A stretch of DNA of 64,000 nt from Hymenoscyphus infarciens (lineage: Eukaryota; Ascomycota; Leotiomycetes; Helotiales; Helotiaceae): NCBI GenBank assembly GCA_001414345.1, contig LLCB01000024.1, forward strand, positions 1 through 64,000, written 5' to 3'. The notes beneath the pieces were generated by a model. It worked only from the letters and a program-made list of their open reading frames with translations. It was not told where the DNA came from and did no database searches. Of this stretch, positions 1 through 11,134 are shown in pieces (the stretch's first letter is position 1; every line of letters begins with the position of its first letter). The position numbers and the translations under genes were made by a program.

Positions 1-593
1 AGATTCTCTCTTAATTTAAGAGTCTTTTAAGCTTATTTAGTAGATAATACTAATATTTAATACTCTAGAGAAATAAATATATCGATATAATATATATCAA
101 AGTATACTAGCTAGTAGAGAGATAACTAAATAGGAGATTCTCTCTTAATCTAAGATTCTTTTAAGCTTATTTAGTAGATAATACTAATACTTAATACTCT
201 AGATAACTAAATATATCTATATAAGATATATAAAAGTATACTAGCTAGTAGAGATATAACTAAATAGAAGATTCTGTCTTAATTTAAGAGTCTTTTAAGC
301 TTATTTAGTAGATAATACTAATATTTAATACTCTAGATAACTAAATATATCTATATAATATATATTAAAGTATACTAGCTAGTAGAGATATAACTAAATA
401 GAAGATTCTCTCTTAATTTAAGATTCTTTTAAGCTTATTTAGTAGATAATACTAATACTTAATACTCTAGATAACTAAATATATCTATATAAGATATATA
501 AAAGTATACTAGCTAGTAGAGATATAACTAAATAGGAGATTCTCTCTTAATTTAAGATTCTTTTAAGCTTATTTAGTAGATAATACTAAGACT
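1..593. repeat. 134-bp AT-rich tandem repeat array
   Basis: The block beginning AGATTCTSTCTTAAT recurs at positions 1, 135, 269, 403 and 537, an exact 134-bp period giving about 4.4 copies. Each unit carries an AAGCTTATTTAGTAGATAA box, a CTCTAGATAACTAAATA box and a TATACTAGCTAGTAGAGA box. Copies differ at a few positions only, so the array is young or homogenised. The left end is cut by the window, so the full copy number is unknown. There is no ORF. A satellite or a repeat inside a larger element are both possible. Confidence 0.95.
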
Positions 594-665
594 AGATACT
601 TTAATATATATTATATAGATTCATTTAGTTATCTAGAGTATTAAGTATTAATATTATCTATTTAA
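594..665. repeat. Inverted arm of the 134-bp repeat
   Basis: This stretch reads as the reverse complement of the middle of the 134-bp unit: TTTAGTTATCTAGAGTATTA matches the complement of the TAATACTCTAGATAACTAAA box of the array. With the last direct copy (from 537) it forms a large imperfect palindrome centred near 590. It marks the boundary of the array. Confidence 0.85.
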
Positions 666-2390
666 TAAAAGATTAGCTCTTTAATTAGTATTAAATTAGA
701 TTACTTTTTACATTACTTATATAGTATATATAAGAGTAAAAAGCCTCTGAGATTAAGAGACTATTAAGCGTATTCGAGGTATCGTTATAAAGCGCTAGTA
801 TTAAAAGTGTTAAAGTACTACCTCTTTATTATATATATCCCTCTCTCTATACCTCCTAGATCTTTATTATATATCTAGATCTTGAATAAGACTATTATCC
901 TAGGTAGTAAAAAGAGTATTAGATCGTTCCTTTATATTTAATAACATCTTAATTCAAAAGTTAAAGCTAAATTAATTTTAGAGAAGTAGAAGTATTATAT
1001 TACAATAATCTTTTATAAGGCGATTAGAAGTATTAGGCATAGTAGGCTATAGAGGATTAGTAAAAAGGCTCTTAAATTAAGAGGCTTTACTTATATTACT
1101 AAGGAACTTATACTTTACTAAATATGCCTCTAAGAAAGCTTACTTATAATTATAACCGTATTATAAGACGTCCTCCTTTAATTATATATTATCGTATATA
1201 ATAAGCTAATAAAGTAAGTAAAAGCCTCTAAAAGTAAGAGGCTTTCAACTTATAGGATCGACTGTCGAGTAGTGGCTATAGTAGTAGAAATAGTATTTAG
1301 TTGTTCTATTAGCTCTCTAAGTCCTATTAGTATTAATTTAAAACATTATACAACTATATATATATATTAGAATATTTCTTAAATATATAAAGCTTATAGA
1401 ACTGTCTAAGGTATATACTATAAGCGTTCGGCGGGATCTAGGTTATTAGTAGCAGGGAGGCTATTTATAGAACGCTTTCTATTCTAACAGGCGTACTAGG
1501 CTTATAATCGAATACTATATATTAAAGAGTAATTAGTATATGTTATTAGAGTACTTTAGAGCTTTTAGAAAGCTCTTAAGAGCCCTAGAAGTGGTGGGGG
1601 GGAGTAAATATAACTTACTAGATACTCCGAGAGCGTAATTTAGCCTATTCCTAGCCCTATATAACCTCACCGTTCGCGAAGGTGAATATAGAAGGCATAT
1701 TAATTAATTTAAAGCTATTTAGAGACGAAAAAGAGACGGTTTACAACCGCGGCCGCGGTTGAAAGTATGCCTAATACTTAAAAGTTACGTCGCGATTTAA
1801 GGTTATCTATACTTTTTTTTAGTGGGGTAAGCACGTGATTTACTAATTAGGCCTAGCGGGCTTAGCAACGCCAGGTTTTAGACCACGGTCTCACACCTAA
1901 AAACTGTCAATCCGCCCCTAGAATAACAAAGAGGGGGCGGAGGGCGCCCAACTTGGGTGGGGTTGGTGCTTAATACTCTTCAATACTTTCGGTTTTAACT
2001 CTTTACACTTGAACTGCCTTCCACTTTTTCTATCACCATGGAACTATTACGTCAATTTCTCATTTCCTAACCTCGTTTTATATCACATCAGTAGAGTAAA
2101 CTCGAGCCCAGAAAAAAACAGGCTCTATATTCTTCGAGATTATTTCTCAAAATTAAGCAACCCAAACACCCCCACTTCCATTTCAAGTCTCACTTGAAGT
2201 AAACTTCCATACATGATACCAACAACAAAGCCCTCTCTCGGTCTAAATCTCAACCACAACTCCTTAAGTTCCTTATTCAACGGTTACGCGCCTACAGGAT
2301 GAGGAAGAAGAGCTTCTCGAACCTATCAATTAATCAGCAACTCTTCCACTTCCAAATTTTACTTCAAACCAGGGAAGGGAAGGAAAATTT
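666..2390. other. AT-rich gene-free block, probable RIP-degraded repeat
   Basis: The sequence is rich in TA steps and has no ORF of note to about 1.85 kb. From there base composition returns towards that of the rest of the window. Fungal subtelomeres and transposon graveyards look like this after repeat-induced point mutation. I see no transposase or reverse-transcriptase motif, and no telomere repeat. The short ORF at 2009-2197 has no recognisable features and is not called. Confidence 0.6.
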
Positions 2391-2394
2391 ACCT

Positions 2395-3780
2395 TCACAT
2401 CTTGCATCGTAGTAGCAAAAGCCGAAACAGAAGTATCATGACTAGCACCATTCTTTACAAATGCGTACGATCCAGAAGCAACAGCGAGAGTGCTGGCGAA
2501 AAGGACGATACTGTATGCGATGAGGAGATCGGCAGTGTCGTATAGGTAGACTGTTTCAGTCGTTGAAGTTGTGACACGAGCGCTAAGTTATGTCAGTTTA
2601 CAAATTTGGGAAAAGCTAATTGAGTGACATTCGCTTGAAAGTGTCGTGCTAAAAGATTTGGGAAAATCGAGAATATTGAGGATATTAAGGAGTGGTGAAT
2701 GCCGATTCCCCTAGACCTCCTCGCACAATTCAAATGGCGTATCCTAGGCCTTCTGGTGTATGATTTTCGGGCAACTGTCTTTACGACGGAGGAAAAATAG
2801 AATAAAACCACCCACTCAAGCGTAGGCTCATGTAAAATGCTTAACGTAGCATTCAAACTCAACTCCTCAACCGCCCCCCCCCCCAAAGCGTGTTATTCCT
2901 TCTATTACTCCTTAACAGACAAAATGCAGCAAGAGTAGTATCCATCGCCAGCCGATTCATCAAACCACTCATCTCCGGTATATCCACCAAACCACTCTCC
3001 AGAAAATCCGCATCCTCCTCCAAATATTCAAGTGGTAAACCCAGGTCTTGCGCCAGAAGAGGGGGCTGTATTTCAAAATGCCGTGTTATGGATCCGGTCA
3101 CGTAGTTACTGCTTTCCATCGCAATGTGCCAATGTCAGAGCGTCTTACTTACCACAAGATCATAGCCAACATAGCAACAAATGGCAGCTCCACGACAACC
3201 CTTCAATCCAACAAAGCCGGAATATTTTTTGCAACCCCAAAAGCATCCTTAAGTGTAGCGAGAGAAAATGAGCGTGTTCTCAACGTTTTCCATAAGTACT
3301 GTATGTGGGCGATGCCAACAGCCATCTTGCAAAAGAAGACTATCGTGATTGCGAGACCGTTGTCGATACTATTTCCAGTTAGCGAGTTGATAAGGATAGA
3401 CCACTTTCCCTACAGCCCATTGTTGTTTGGCGACACTCCCCACCTCTTGTCCGTTCAGCCATTTACAAAGGGTGACAGACAGATAAAACGATTCCTGGCA
3501 ACAAAAAGACAACCATAGATGCTGGCGGTAACCAATGGATTCCATTTTTGGGTTTTGGTTTCGAAAAAGGCATTAATACTATTGAAGCTGCTCGAGGCTG
3601 GCTGCAGTTGGTGGTTGTTAAAGTACGTTCGTTAAAGAGGAAAAGGGAGCCTACGTAGCTGGATGTGTGAGCGAGAACACATCTGTATTTGACGGAGACA
3701 AGATGTGTGAAACCCAAGAGGTACGATTAGATTAAAAATCATGCTCGTGTGTAATAAAATCTTTACTTGTTGTACTAGGA
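2395..3780 (-). pseudogene. Decayed multi-pass membrane protein gene
   Basis: Translating the minus strand gives pieces that fit one fungal integral-membrane family only when the frame is changed. First comes a helix around HWLPPASMVVFLLPGI (about 3.5 kb), then a KQQWAVG block near 3.4 kb. After a frame change comes GLAITIVFFCKMAVGIAHIQ followed by LWKTLRTRSFSLATLKDAFG (3.2-3.4 kb). A last helix around DLLIAYSIVLFASTLAV with a FVKNGASHD tail lies near 2.4-2.5 kb. The order N to C agrees with the orphan family found in many Helotiales (remembered, not searched). Frames are broken by indels and an in-frame stop follows AMILW near 3.1 kb. There is no AT bias, so decay is by ordinary indels rather than RIP. 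Boundaries are approximate; assembly error in homopolymers is the alternative to true decay. Confidence 0.6.
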
Positions 3781-5704
3781 ATTTCTTCGACATTGACATG
3801 CCTTGAGAATCAGTCATTTTTGCAGCCCATGACCAGTGTTGAAAGAGGATACTTTCTTGATGACCATCGAATTGGGGTGGGGGACATAAGCTGTATTTCG
3901 GTAATTGACTGACGAAAGGATCAGACGAAGCTAAGATATTTCATTAGAAAATCGGCACTGAGCCTTGCTTAATCCAGAACTACAACCAACAGTGCGATTG
4001 TGCTATAGAAACGGGAGAACCATCGAAATTGACTGGACAATCCAGCACAGTCACCACTCTATACGGTAATGAATGCTGCTTTTACTGCCCGAATTGAATT
4101 TAAAATAGAAAATAAGCGCCAGCATGTTCACTTGCGGTCATCCACCAGAGCAGATATAATGAAGGTGGTACACTAGCTCCCGGGTAAAAGGTAAGGCTTT
4201 AGCCCCCATTATACGGATTACTGCATGAATCTGCAGGTAATTTTGTACGAGAGACGATCAATCGCCGTAGGGCTGAGACCCCTTGCCAGAAGAAAAAATT
4301 AGTCTTGTCTGATGAATTTTGACTCGACTACGAACTAAGATTAAGAATGCTCCTAGCAAATTACTGATTTTGGAGGGAACAAGTCGCAGTCACGCCGTTG
4401 CAAACCACCCAAATCAAGCCTGAGAACAGGAGAGAACTAGCACAAAGAAAAATGCCAATTAGGATAATAAATGAATAAACGATATTCTAAAGTGCGATTC
4501 TGTGAAAACAGCCTCCACATTAACCTCGTAACACAAGCAATGCCACCTAGGTTAAGGGACCGAACATCCAGCCCCCAGTAAGCATCCGGAATTCCGCGAG
4601 TCCCTTCAGTCTACTCGGTGCGGTGTTTTCATAGATATTTCCTCGCCGCTAACAGGGTGTAAGAAACTGTTCAAATAATACAATCAAACATAGCCACGAT
4701 CAAAGAAATCGGTGCTCTATTCAAGACAAAGAGTGCGACAGGTACGGAAGTAGATAGGCGAGAGTAGCAAAAAAGCTTTCATCAACAGGAAAAGTTGTCC
4801 AGACCAGGACAGCAAAATTTCCTCACGGAGAAACTCGATCATGAATTTCGCCTAGCTGCTTTAGATTTCGCTCTAATCATGACATCCAATTCCGGAGCAA
4901 AATCTGAGCGATGGCATCAAGCGCGAGGATCTTCGCTTGAAGGAAATCATATAAGAGTTGATAGCTTAGATGAGCATCGCGTTCTCCGTCTGACGCTGAT
5001 GAGTGTGTTGTAATTTTAGACTCGAGGAAAAGAAATGTGGGGAACAACCCATACTTTACTCCAGCCCGAGATCGGAGTCCGATGAACCTCTTCCCTCTTT
5101 AACCCACCAATCACAGGCCTTCAAGCAAAAAAAGCAAACACTTACCTATAAGTTTCCCCGCCTTCCTTATTATCCAAGAAGCGTAAAAGTGATGAAAAGA
5201 GATAGTTCCTGAATCGTCCAAGTCGTCTCAGAAAAGGATGATCTCAATAAAGGGAGCAATTAATCTACCAGGGAAGCAAATTTCTATACCAACACCAACA
5301 CTAACATCATCACCAACAAAATAATCACCCCACATGTTGGTGGTGGGTTCAACCTTAAAAGACGATCGGGCCAAAGATCTCGGACCCAGAAATGTTGGTG
5401 CTTTCCTGCAATCCCCTTCCCAGGTTTTCATTTTCTTGTCTCCTCTTTTGGTCAGAAACAAAGATCACAAAAAGCAACCCCGAGGCAGTGTTCATACAAA
5501 GAGAAAAGTTATGTTGAGCTATTACATCACGACCTTACTGAAGTTTAACTAAATAATCGACATGATGCAACGCCTTTTCCCTGAATACTAGTAAAAACTC
5601 CTTAGCTTCAGAACACTAGGAGATTTCTCCCCCATCTCTTAGCTACTTCTCTCCACCTAATTGCCCACCCACCAAAACATCTCCAAGAACCCAAGACTCC
5701 AAGA
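3781..5704. other. Intergenic stretch, no gene recognised
   Basis: Short ORFs on both strands (up to 77 codons) show no family resemblance, signal peptide or splice pattern. Base composition is ordinary. I see no repeats or RNA genes here. Confidence 0.6.
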
Positions 5705-5845
5705 ATGCTACTCATCGCCCTCCCATTCACAGCATTAACACTCCTCGGTTTCACATTCACAACAACTCACGGATCAAATGGCCACGTAACAGAAAACACC
5801 GACCTGAACTTCGATGTTTCTGACGATGACCTCTCGAATACATAG
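5705..5845 (+). CDS. Possible tiny secreted peptide, 46 aa
   Basis: An ATG in good context (AAGAATG, after a pyrimidine-rich CACC/CAAA leader) opens a 46-codon frame. It begins MLLIALPFTALTLLGFTF, a convincing signal peptide, followed by a polar acidic tail ending SDDDLSNT. It contains no cysteine. No homologue is recognised. A GTAAGC donor-like site lies 27 nt after the stop, so an alternative is a longer spliced gene whose first exon was misread. It could equally be chance. Confidence 0.3.
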   Translation: MLLIALPFTALTLLGFTFTTTHGSNGHVTENTDLNFDVSDDDLSNT

Positions 5846-6385
5846 GGGAAACCCGAGAACGTTTCCCCATAGGTAAGCTTGAAAAGAAGGCTAGTGAAGA
5901 GTGGGTAGTAGGTAGGAAGAAGGAAGGAAAAGAGAACAATTAGATGGTAAACTAGATGAGGGGCAAGGCTCGATGGGGGTTTACATTGCCAATGATTATA
6001 TCTTCCTCCACACGAACAAATAACGAAAGCCAACAGTCGTCACTTGTCCAAGCATATGCTTCCTACGACTAGAGCAAGCAAAGAAATACTAAAATAAAAT
6101 TACAACGTCGGAAGAATACGATGATGATGCAGAAAAAACTACTAAATTTATGTTCAAAAGTCATGAAACTCATATTCCGGAAAGAATCTCCTGCAATACG
6201 ATGTCCAAAAATATGTATATTGTACACCGAAGGGTATATCGCCATCCATCCTACTTGCCTAGGCGGCCCAGCCTACCAGGCTAACACAATACAACCCCTA
6301 ACACCAGCTTTACAATTTAAGAACTCCATACACCACTCTGCCTCCCCTATGTAAAGCCATCCTCCAAAACTTCAATATAATCGTC
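5846..6385. other. Intergenic stretch downstream of the secreted-protein gene
   Basis: This is the 3' side of the minus-strand secreted-protein gene. It contains no recognisable gene or repeat. Confidence 0.6.
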
Positions 6386-7069
6386 TCAATAGAAGTTGAC
6401 GATGAATTGGGCGTTATCGCTGTTCGCAACGGTTGTACCGGAAGTTCCTCCTTCACTTGGGGGAAGGAAGTAAGTCAATTTATCGGTGATCTTTTTCTTG
6501 TACCAGGCAAGCGCCTCGGTGTTTGCTGGAATCCAGTTGCCCGCTGTGCCACCGAGAGCTCGAAGAACGGTGCCATCAGCCTTCTTGTACGGGGTCCCAT
6601 CCGCAAGCTTAGCGAATGCTCCTGGTGGTGCACCCGTGATGAGGTCTTGAGAAAATCCAGTTTGTACGTTGTTTGTAGCTGATTTGAGAGTTGCCGCGCC
6701 ATCATTTCCTGGTTGTATGGAGACATCTCCCCATGCCTTTCCGGCTCCGTCCATCAGTTGGAATTCTACCCATGTTGCTGGCGCCTTTCCATCATTTCCA
6801 CGTTGAACGCGACCTTTGAATCCGGATTTGAGAGAGACGAATTTGGTCTCTCCTGCCTTGAGAGTGGTAGGGAATTTAGCGTTGGTGTAATCGGGAACGG
6901 CCCATCCGTTACCGTTGTCGATGTTCTCGAAGAAAGAGAATAGTTGGGACTTGGAGCCCTTGTTGGTGAGAGTGATGCCAGGACCGCTAGCGCGAGTATC
7001 CAGAGGAAGGGCGGATGTGACAGAGAAGGCAACCGCCAGGAGCGAAAGAAGTTTGATAGAAGGGAACAT
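6386..7069 (-). CDS. Secreted cysteine-free protein, 227 aa
   Basis: This single-exon gene encodes a 227-residue protein with a clear signal peptide (MFPSIKLLSLLAVAFSVTSA). A possible dibasic-like processing site, LDTR, follows near residue 26. The mature part is rich in Gly, Thr, Asn and Lys with alternating hydrophobics (GITLTNKGS, KFVSLKSGFKG, WGDVSIQPGND), which suggests an all-beta extracellular fold. It has no cysteine at all, which is unusual for a secreted effector-like or thaumatin-like protein. I do not recognise the family with confidence. A pyrimidine-rich leader and a TATATTT box lie upstream (about 7150). The neighbours on both sides are decayed genes, so this is the only sound gene in the first 11 kb. 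Confidence 0.8.
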   Translation of the reverse strand: MFPSIKLLSLLAVAFSVTSALPLDTRASGPGITLTNKGSKSQLFSFFENIDNGNGWAVPDYTNAKFPTTLKAGETKFVSLKSGFKGRVQRGNDGKAPATWVEFQLMDGAGKAWGDVSIQPGNDGAATLKSATNNVQTGFSQDLITGAPPGAFAKLADGTPYKKADGTVLRALGGTAGNWIPANTEALAWYKKKITDKLTYFLPPSEGGTSGTTVANSDNAQFIVNFY

Positions 7070-8919
7070 ATTTGCTGTAAAAATTTGAACTCGTGCCGAG
7101 ATTTGGTAATGGTTGGTTTCGATTTGGAAGTGGCTTAAAATAGCTGAACAGAAGAAGCTTTTATATTTTTTTGAAATGAGTGTGGTATTGTCGTGAATGG
7201 GACAATGGGTATGTCAAATCGAAGAAAGAGTGATTCGATTGAACAATGAAGCTGTGAAAAGACGAGAAAGAGAAAAGCGGCCACTAAGGGGTGCCATTGT
7301 GTACCTATATACAATGAAATTTTAAAATTAGAGATAAAGTTACCAACAATGTTCCCGCAGGAATGCGACCTGGCGGCGTTGGCGCCGAACCGATAAGCCG
7401 GCTCAATTAGGCTTAGAGGAACAAAAGGCCGAAGCGAGGAGGAGGGGAGGCCGAAAGTGCGCGCGACGAGTACTCCCTAGGTAGCCGCTGCGTTTCAAAT
7501 CAAGAGGAATAGGATCGGGCGCATGGAAAAGAGTGGGTGTGTACCTATGTACGGTATATACTGTAGGTAGAAACAAAACCTGGCGTGCGATTCAAGGGGT
7601 TTTCGAGGGTGCGAGGAATATACGAGTAACGTAATTGTGGCGCTCCGAGCAATTCCACCGCTCTACGATTCTCGAAGGATTTATTTATCCCCTCATCATG
7701 AAGGATCGAAAAAGTAAGTCAAGATGTAGGCTTGTCGGGGTGGCTTGGGTGATTGTTGAAGAAGAAGAACAAGGGTTGTGAGTAGGTGAGTGCGGGGCGG
7801 CGGCGGTTAAGAACGCGCCACGTGATCAAGCGTCAAAGAAGAAGTAGCTATTTATAGATACAATTCATTTTCTGTAGAAAGTCAAAAAGACTCTCTCTTT
7901 TTTGATCGAGGACTACTCACCATTTGATATACACACCGGGCTTCACATCCCTGCAAGCCTGATTTATTCTGACACGTGATATATCACATGATCGGGAACT
8001 TGAGTGCGAATGAATATAGCTACCGTATTAGATAAAAGCTACGAGGTATGTAGAGGTAACACAAGAAGGAGAGGCATCCCCAGTTTTGAAACCTTCCAAG
8101 ATTCTTCACCTCGAAAATTTCAACATCAAAGGTTACACAATTGACCTCAAACAACAGTAACACCCACCTCAAAAGCCTCAAAATGTTGACATAACACTCG
8201 TATCGTGGAAAATCCCGCTTGAAGTCGTAAAAGATCTCCCAATCATCTCGAGGATCACGCGAGATTGAAATTTAGAAAATGAAGGATCTCGGTGGTTAAA
8301 TCCCACAGGAATGAGTGAGGAATGACACCTTGAGGTGAGCATGTCAGCCACGAGCACACCTATTTTTATTCTTGACGCAGCTCGCCAGCTCTTACCATTT
8401 TAAATGCATCTTTCAAGGCTGAGAGAGATACGGTATTAGAGAAGGGAGTGCTCTTCTCAGAAGTAGAACGTTCGAATTTGAAGTTATCTTCGCTCAAAAT
8501 AAAAAAGAACTCTTTTTTTCTTGATTCTCAAAGAAAACAACAATCACAAATTTAAAACTTCTTATACTTCATACACTTCCTAATAACACTCTCCGAAATC
8601 AATAGAATTTTTTTTTATACTTTGAAGATTTATTTCCATAATTGCATTTTCAATAAGAAGTTCTGGAAGAATTCGTTTCCAAAGCTCATAGACCTCCTCG
8701 GAGATTATTTAAATTGTCCTACCTGGGGGCTATGGCCGAACTCTTTCTACTCTCCGAATTATTACAAAGAAAGAGCGAGAGCTAAAATCGAGCCCAAATA
8801 TAACAAAATAAGAACTTATCCAGGGGTTCTACTACAGCATGAATCTGTTGAGCAAAAGGTCCCTTGAAGCACGTGTTTGTAGACTACCACTCTACCAACC
8901 CCAGCTGAACATAGTTGAA
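7070..8919. other. Intergenic stretch with promoter of the secreted-protein gene
   Basis: The first few hundred bases are the upstream region of the secreted-protein gene, including CT/GA-rich tracts. The remainder contains only short ORFs without recognisable features, A/T homopolymers near 8.5-8.6 kb, and no repeats that I can see. Confidence 0.55.
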
Positions 8920-10120
8920 TCTTTATTTTTTCACCATAGCCGGACCCTGTACACTTTCAACATTCTCCTTCCCAGCCCAAACTTGAGCCTCCCCACCTCG
9001 TGTCTGCTCCTCACGCGCTGAAAACGCCAAGTATATGGCATCCACAACAATGTGAACAACAAATGTAAAATCAACAGCGTAGAAAGTGAGGACTGTTCCA
9101 CTACAGCGAATTAGCATACATTCTTCTCGTTGACCTAGGAGTCGCGAGCAGCGAGTCGAACTAAAACCTGATCCCAACCACTGAGATTGGTTGTTTGAAA
9201 GGGGACACAAAGGGAAAAGTTGCATACCGCGAAAGAACCAGTCATGGTCGTTCGCAGGCCAGTAGCGAAGGTGAAGAGGATAGGTACTATAATATTAACT
9301 AGGATGAGTCACTTAGGAAAAAGAGGCATATTCCTTTGATCCACAGTGATCGCATAAGAGAAAGCGAAGTTTTGAACAATGAATGTTGGCCAGGGCATCC
9401 CAGGAGATTTCTCGTCAGCGAAATTGTTCGATCGGTTAAATCAAAGAGATTGGTAAAAAGAATACCCACAAAGCTACGATCCAGAAGAAGTCATTCAAAG
9501 CTTGAGTGGTTTCCGTGGGTCTGTCAGGGCGGAAAGACGTAACCCAAAGTACCACACCAGGTAAGATGAAGGACCAGACTCTAGCGGCGGCTGATGCTAG
9601 CTACATTTAATAAATCAAAGAGGGCAGATTGGGGATTCGTCGCATTTGGTTTATGATTGCGGAGGAGAAGGGGAGGTCGAAACCTCCGGGGATCCCCAGC
9701 ACGAATGCGAATGATGTTGTCCTTTTAATTTATATATTCTTAGCAAATGTTGGTTCAGAAAATTGTGTGTCAAAAAGAAGTTTTCTGCCTTGTGAGATAG
9801 TCTCCGCATCCCACGTCGGCTTTGGCGGAGAAATGAATCCAGCAATGATAAAAGCCAATAAACATGATTCCTACCCCGGCACCACAAGCCGCACAATAGT
9901 ACTGAATAGCTGTAATTCCTAACAACCATGAGCGAGCCAAGGACTTGGTGTTGCGACCGAAGAAGCCATTGATATCCATTGTAAGCGAGGAAGAGAAACT
10001 CTGAGTGTTGACGAAGAAAGAAAGAAGATATTGAGCGTGATGGCGATGAACTTGATACCAGATGCAGAGGTCCCGTATATCACTATATAATTTCATAAGC
10101 CTGGACTCGCCAGCAGACAT
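8920..10120 (-). pseudogene. Decayed integral membrane protein gene
   Basis: Minus-strand reading gives SLARSWLLGITAIQYYCAAC (9.95 kb), then, after a frame change in a T run, FIIAGFISPPKPTWDAETIS (9.8 kb). Next come RPDRPTETTQALNDFFWI (9.5 kb), MPWPTFIVQNFAFSYAI (9.4 kb, another frame) and IIVPILFTFATGLRTTMTG (9.25 kb) after an in-frame TGA. This order matches a multi-pass membrane-protein family common in Leotiomycetes (from memory, unnamed). At least two frameshifts and stops break the reading frame. C-terminal residues probably run to about 8920. The upstream ATG (SLTMDINGFFGRN) lies near 9.98 kb; the exact start is unclear. Sequencing error in homopolymers could explain some but probably not all breaks. 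Confidence 0.65.
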
Positions 10121-11134
10121 TATTTACTCCTGCACACTTCCAGACGAGGTTGTAGATATGAGCATATAAAAAGTTGACAAAATCATTATACAGCCTAACC
10201 CCCAGACTCGAAGACTCACATCACATCGGCTTTTCCTTTCCTCCCTTTGGGTCACCAAATGAAAACTCCGGTCTTGTCCAAGGGTCTCTCGTAGTCCCCC
10301 ATTGCTGGTTCGCAAGTTTTCAAGTTTTCCATTTTGTTGTGGGGTTCCTCCCCCAGGCATAACTCCGAAACTCCTATCGACATCTCGACCAAGGAGCCTA
10401 CGGAAAATAGAAACACTGCCCACTTTTTCAAGATCACCATCAGAGTAGGTTCTTACGACAGGGGAAATAAAAATGGCTTTATTTCACAGAGCGGAGGTGG
10501 ACAACGACAATGCGGAAGCGTGGCTCGGGCCTCGACCGCTGAGGTCCCTAGACACCAATAACTTCACATCTTCAATGTGGGTATATGGTTTGGGACTGAA
10601 TGGAAATGGGTGGTTCTGATCGTGATTGCGCGTTGAGAGATTGATGAAGAATATTTGAGTGGAGATGAGCAGAATGGTTCAAGTAAGAGCTCCCCTCTGC
10701 GTACACTTGTCTTTCTTGTTATCCCTTATAGTTCTGGGAAATTAGAAGTATTGATTCAGAAGGGTTAGGTGAATTAGAAATTTAATTTCTCCATTATCCC
10801 AAACCTTCTGGAACAATATTCCGCTATTCCCCAAGCCCTTTCGCACAACCACTTTTCATACATATGCGCACCTTTCTTGCAAAGAACAATACTGTAGAGA
10901 CCAAAGTGGCAGGAATAGAATATATTATTCTTCCCTTGCCCGGATGTGAAGCAACCTTTTGCAAGTAACAACCACCAGATGTCAATCAATTGACTTTTCT
11001 TTTGCTTTTTCCACTTCCCTCGCACAGCTCTATGAGCCATGCAACATACTCCACCCCAACTCCCTCATGAGATCATCATTCATGGCTCGTCAGCGTCTCC
11101 CGCAAACAGATAGCCCTTTCAAGAGAACGAACTC
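10121..11134. other. Intergenic stretch with one copy of a short dispersed repeat
   Basis: I see no gene here. At about 10790-10830 the sequence CCCAAACCTTCTGGAACAAT resembles the dispersed repeat in the deadenylase introns (see 12766-12863). Confidence 0.5.

Noticed and set aside
3048..3518. 156-codon plus-strand ORF
   Set aside because: It lies antisense to the decayed membrane-protein gene, whose minus-strand translation fits a known family.
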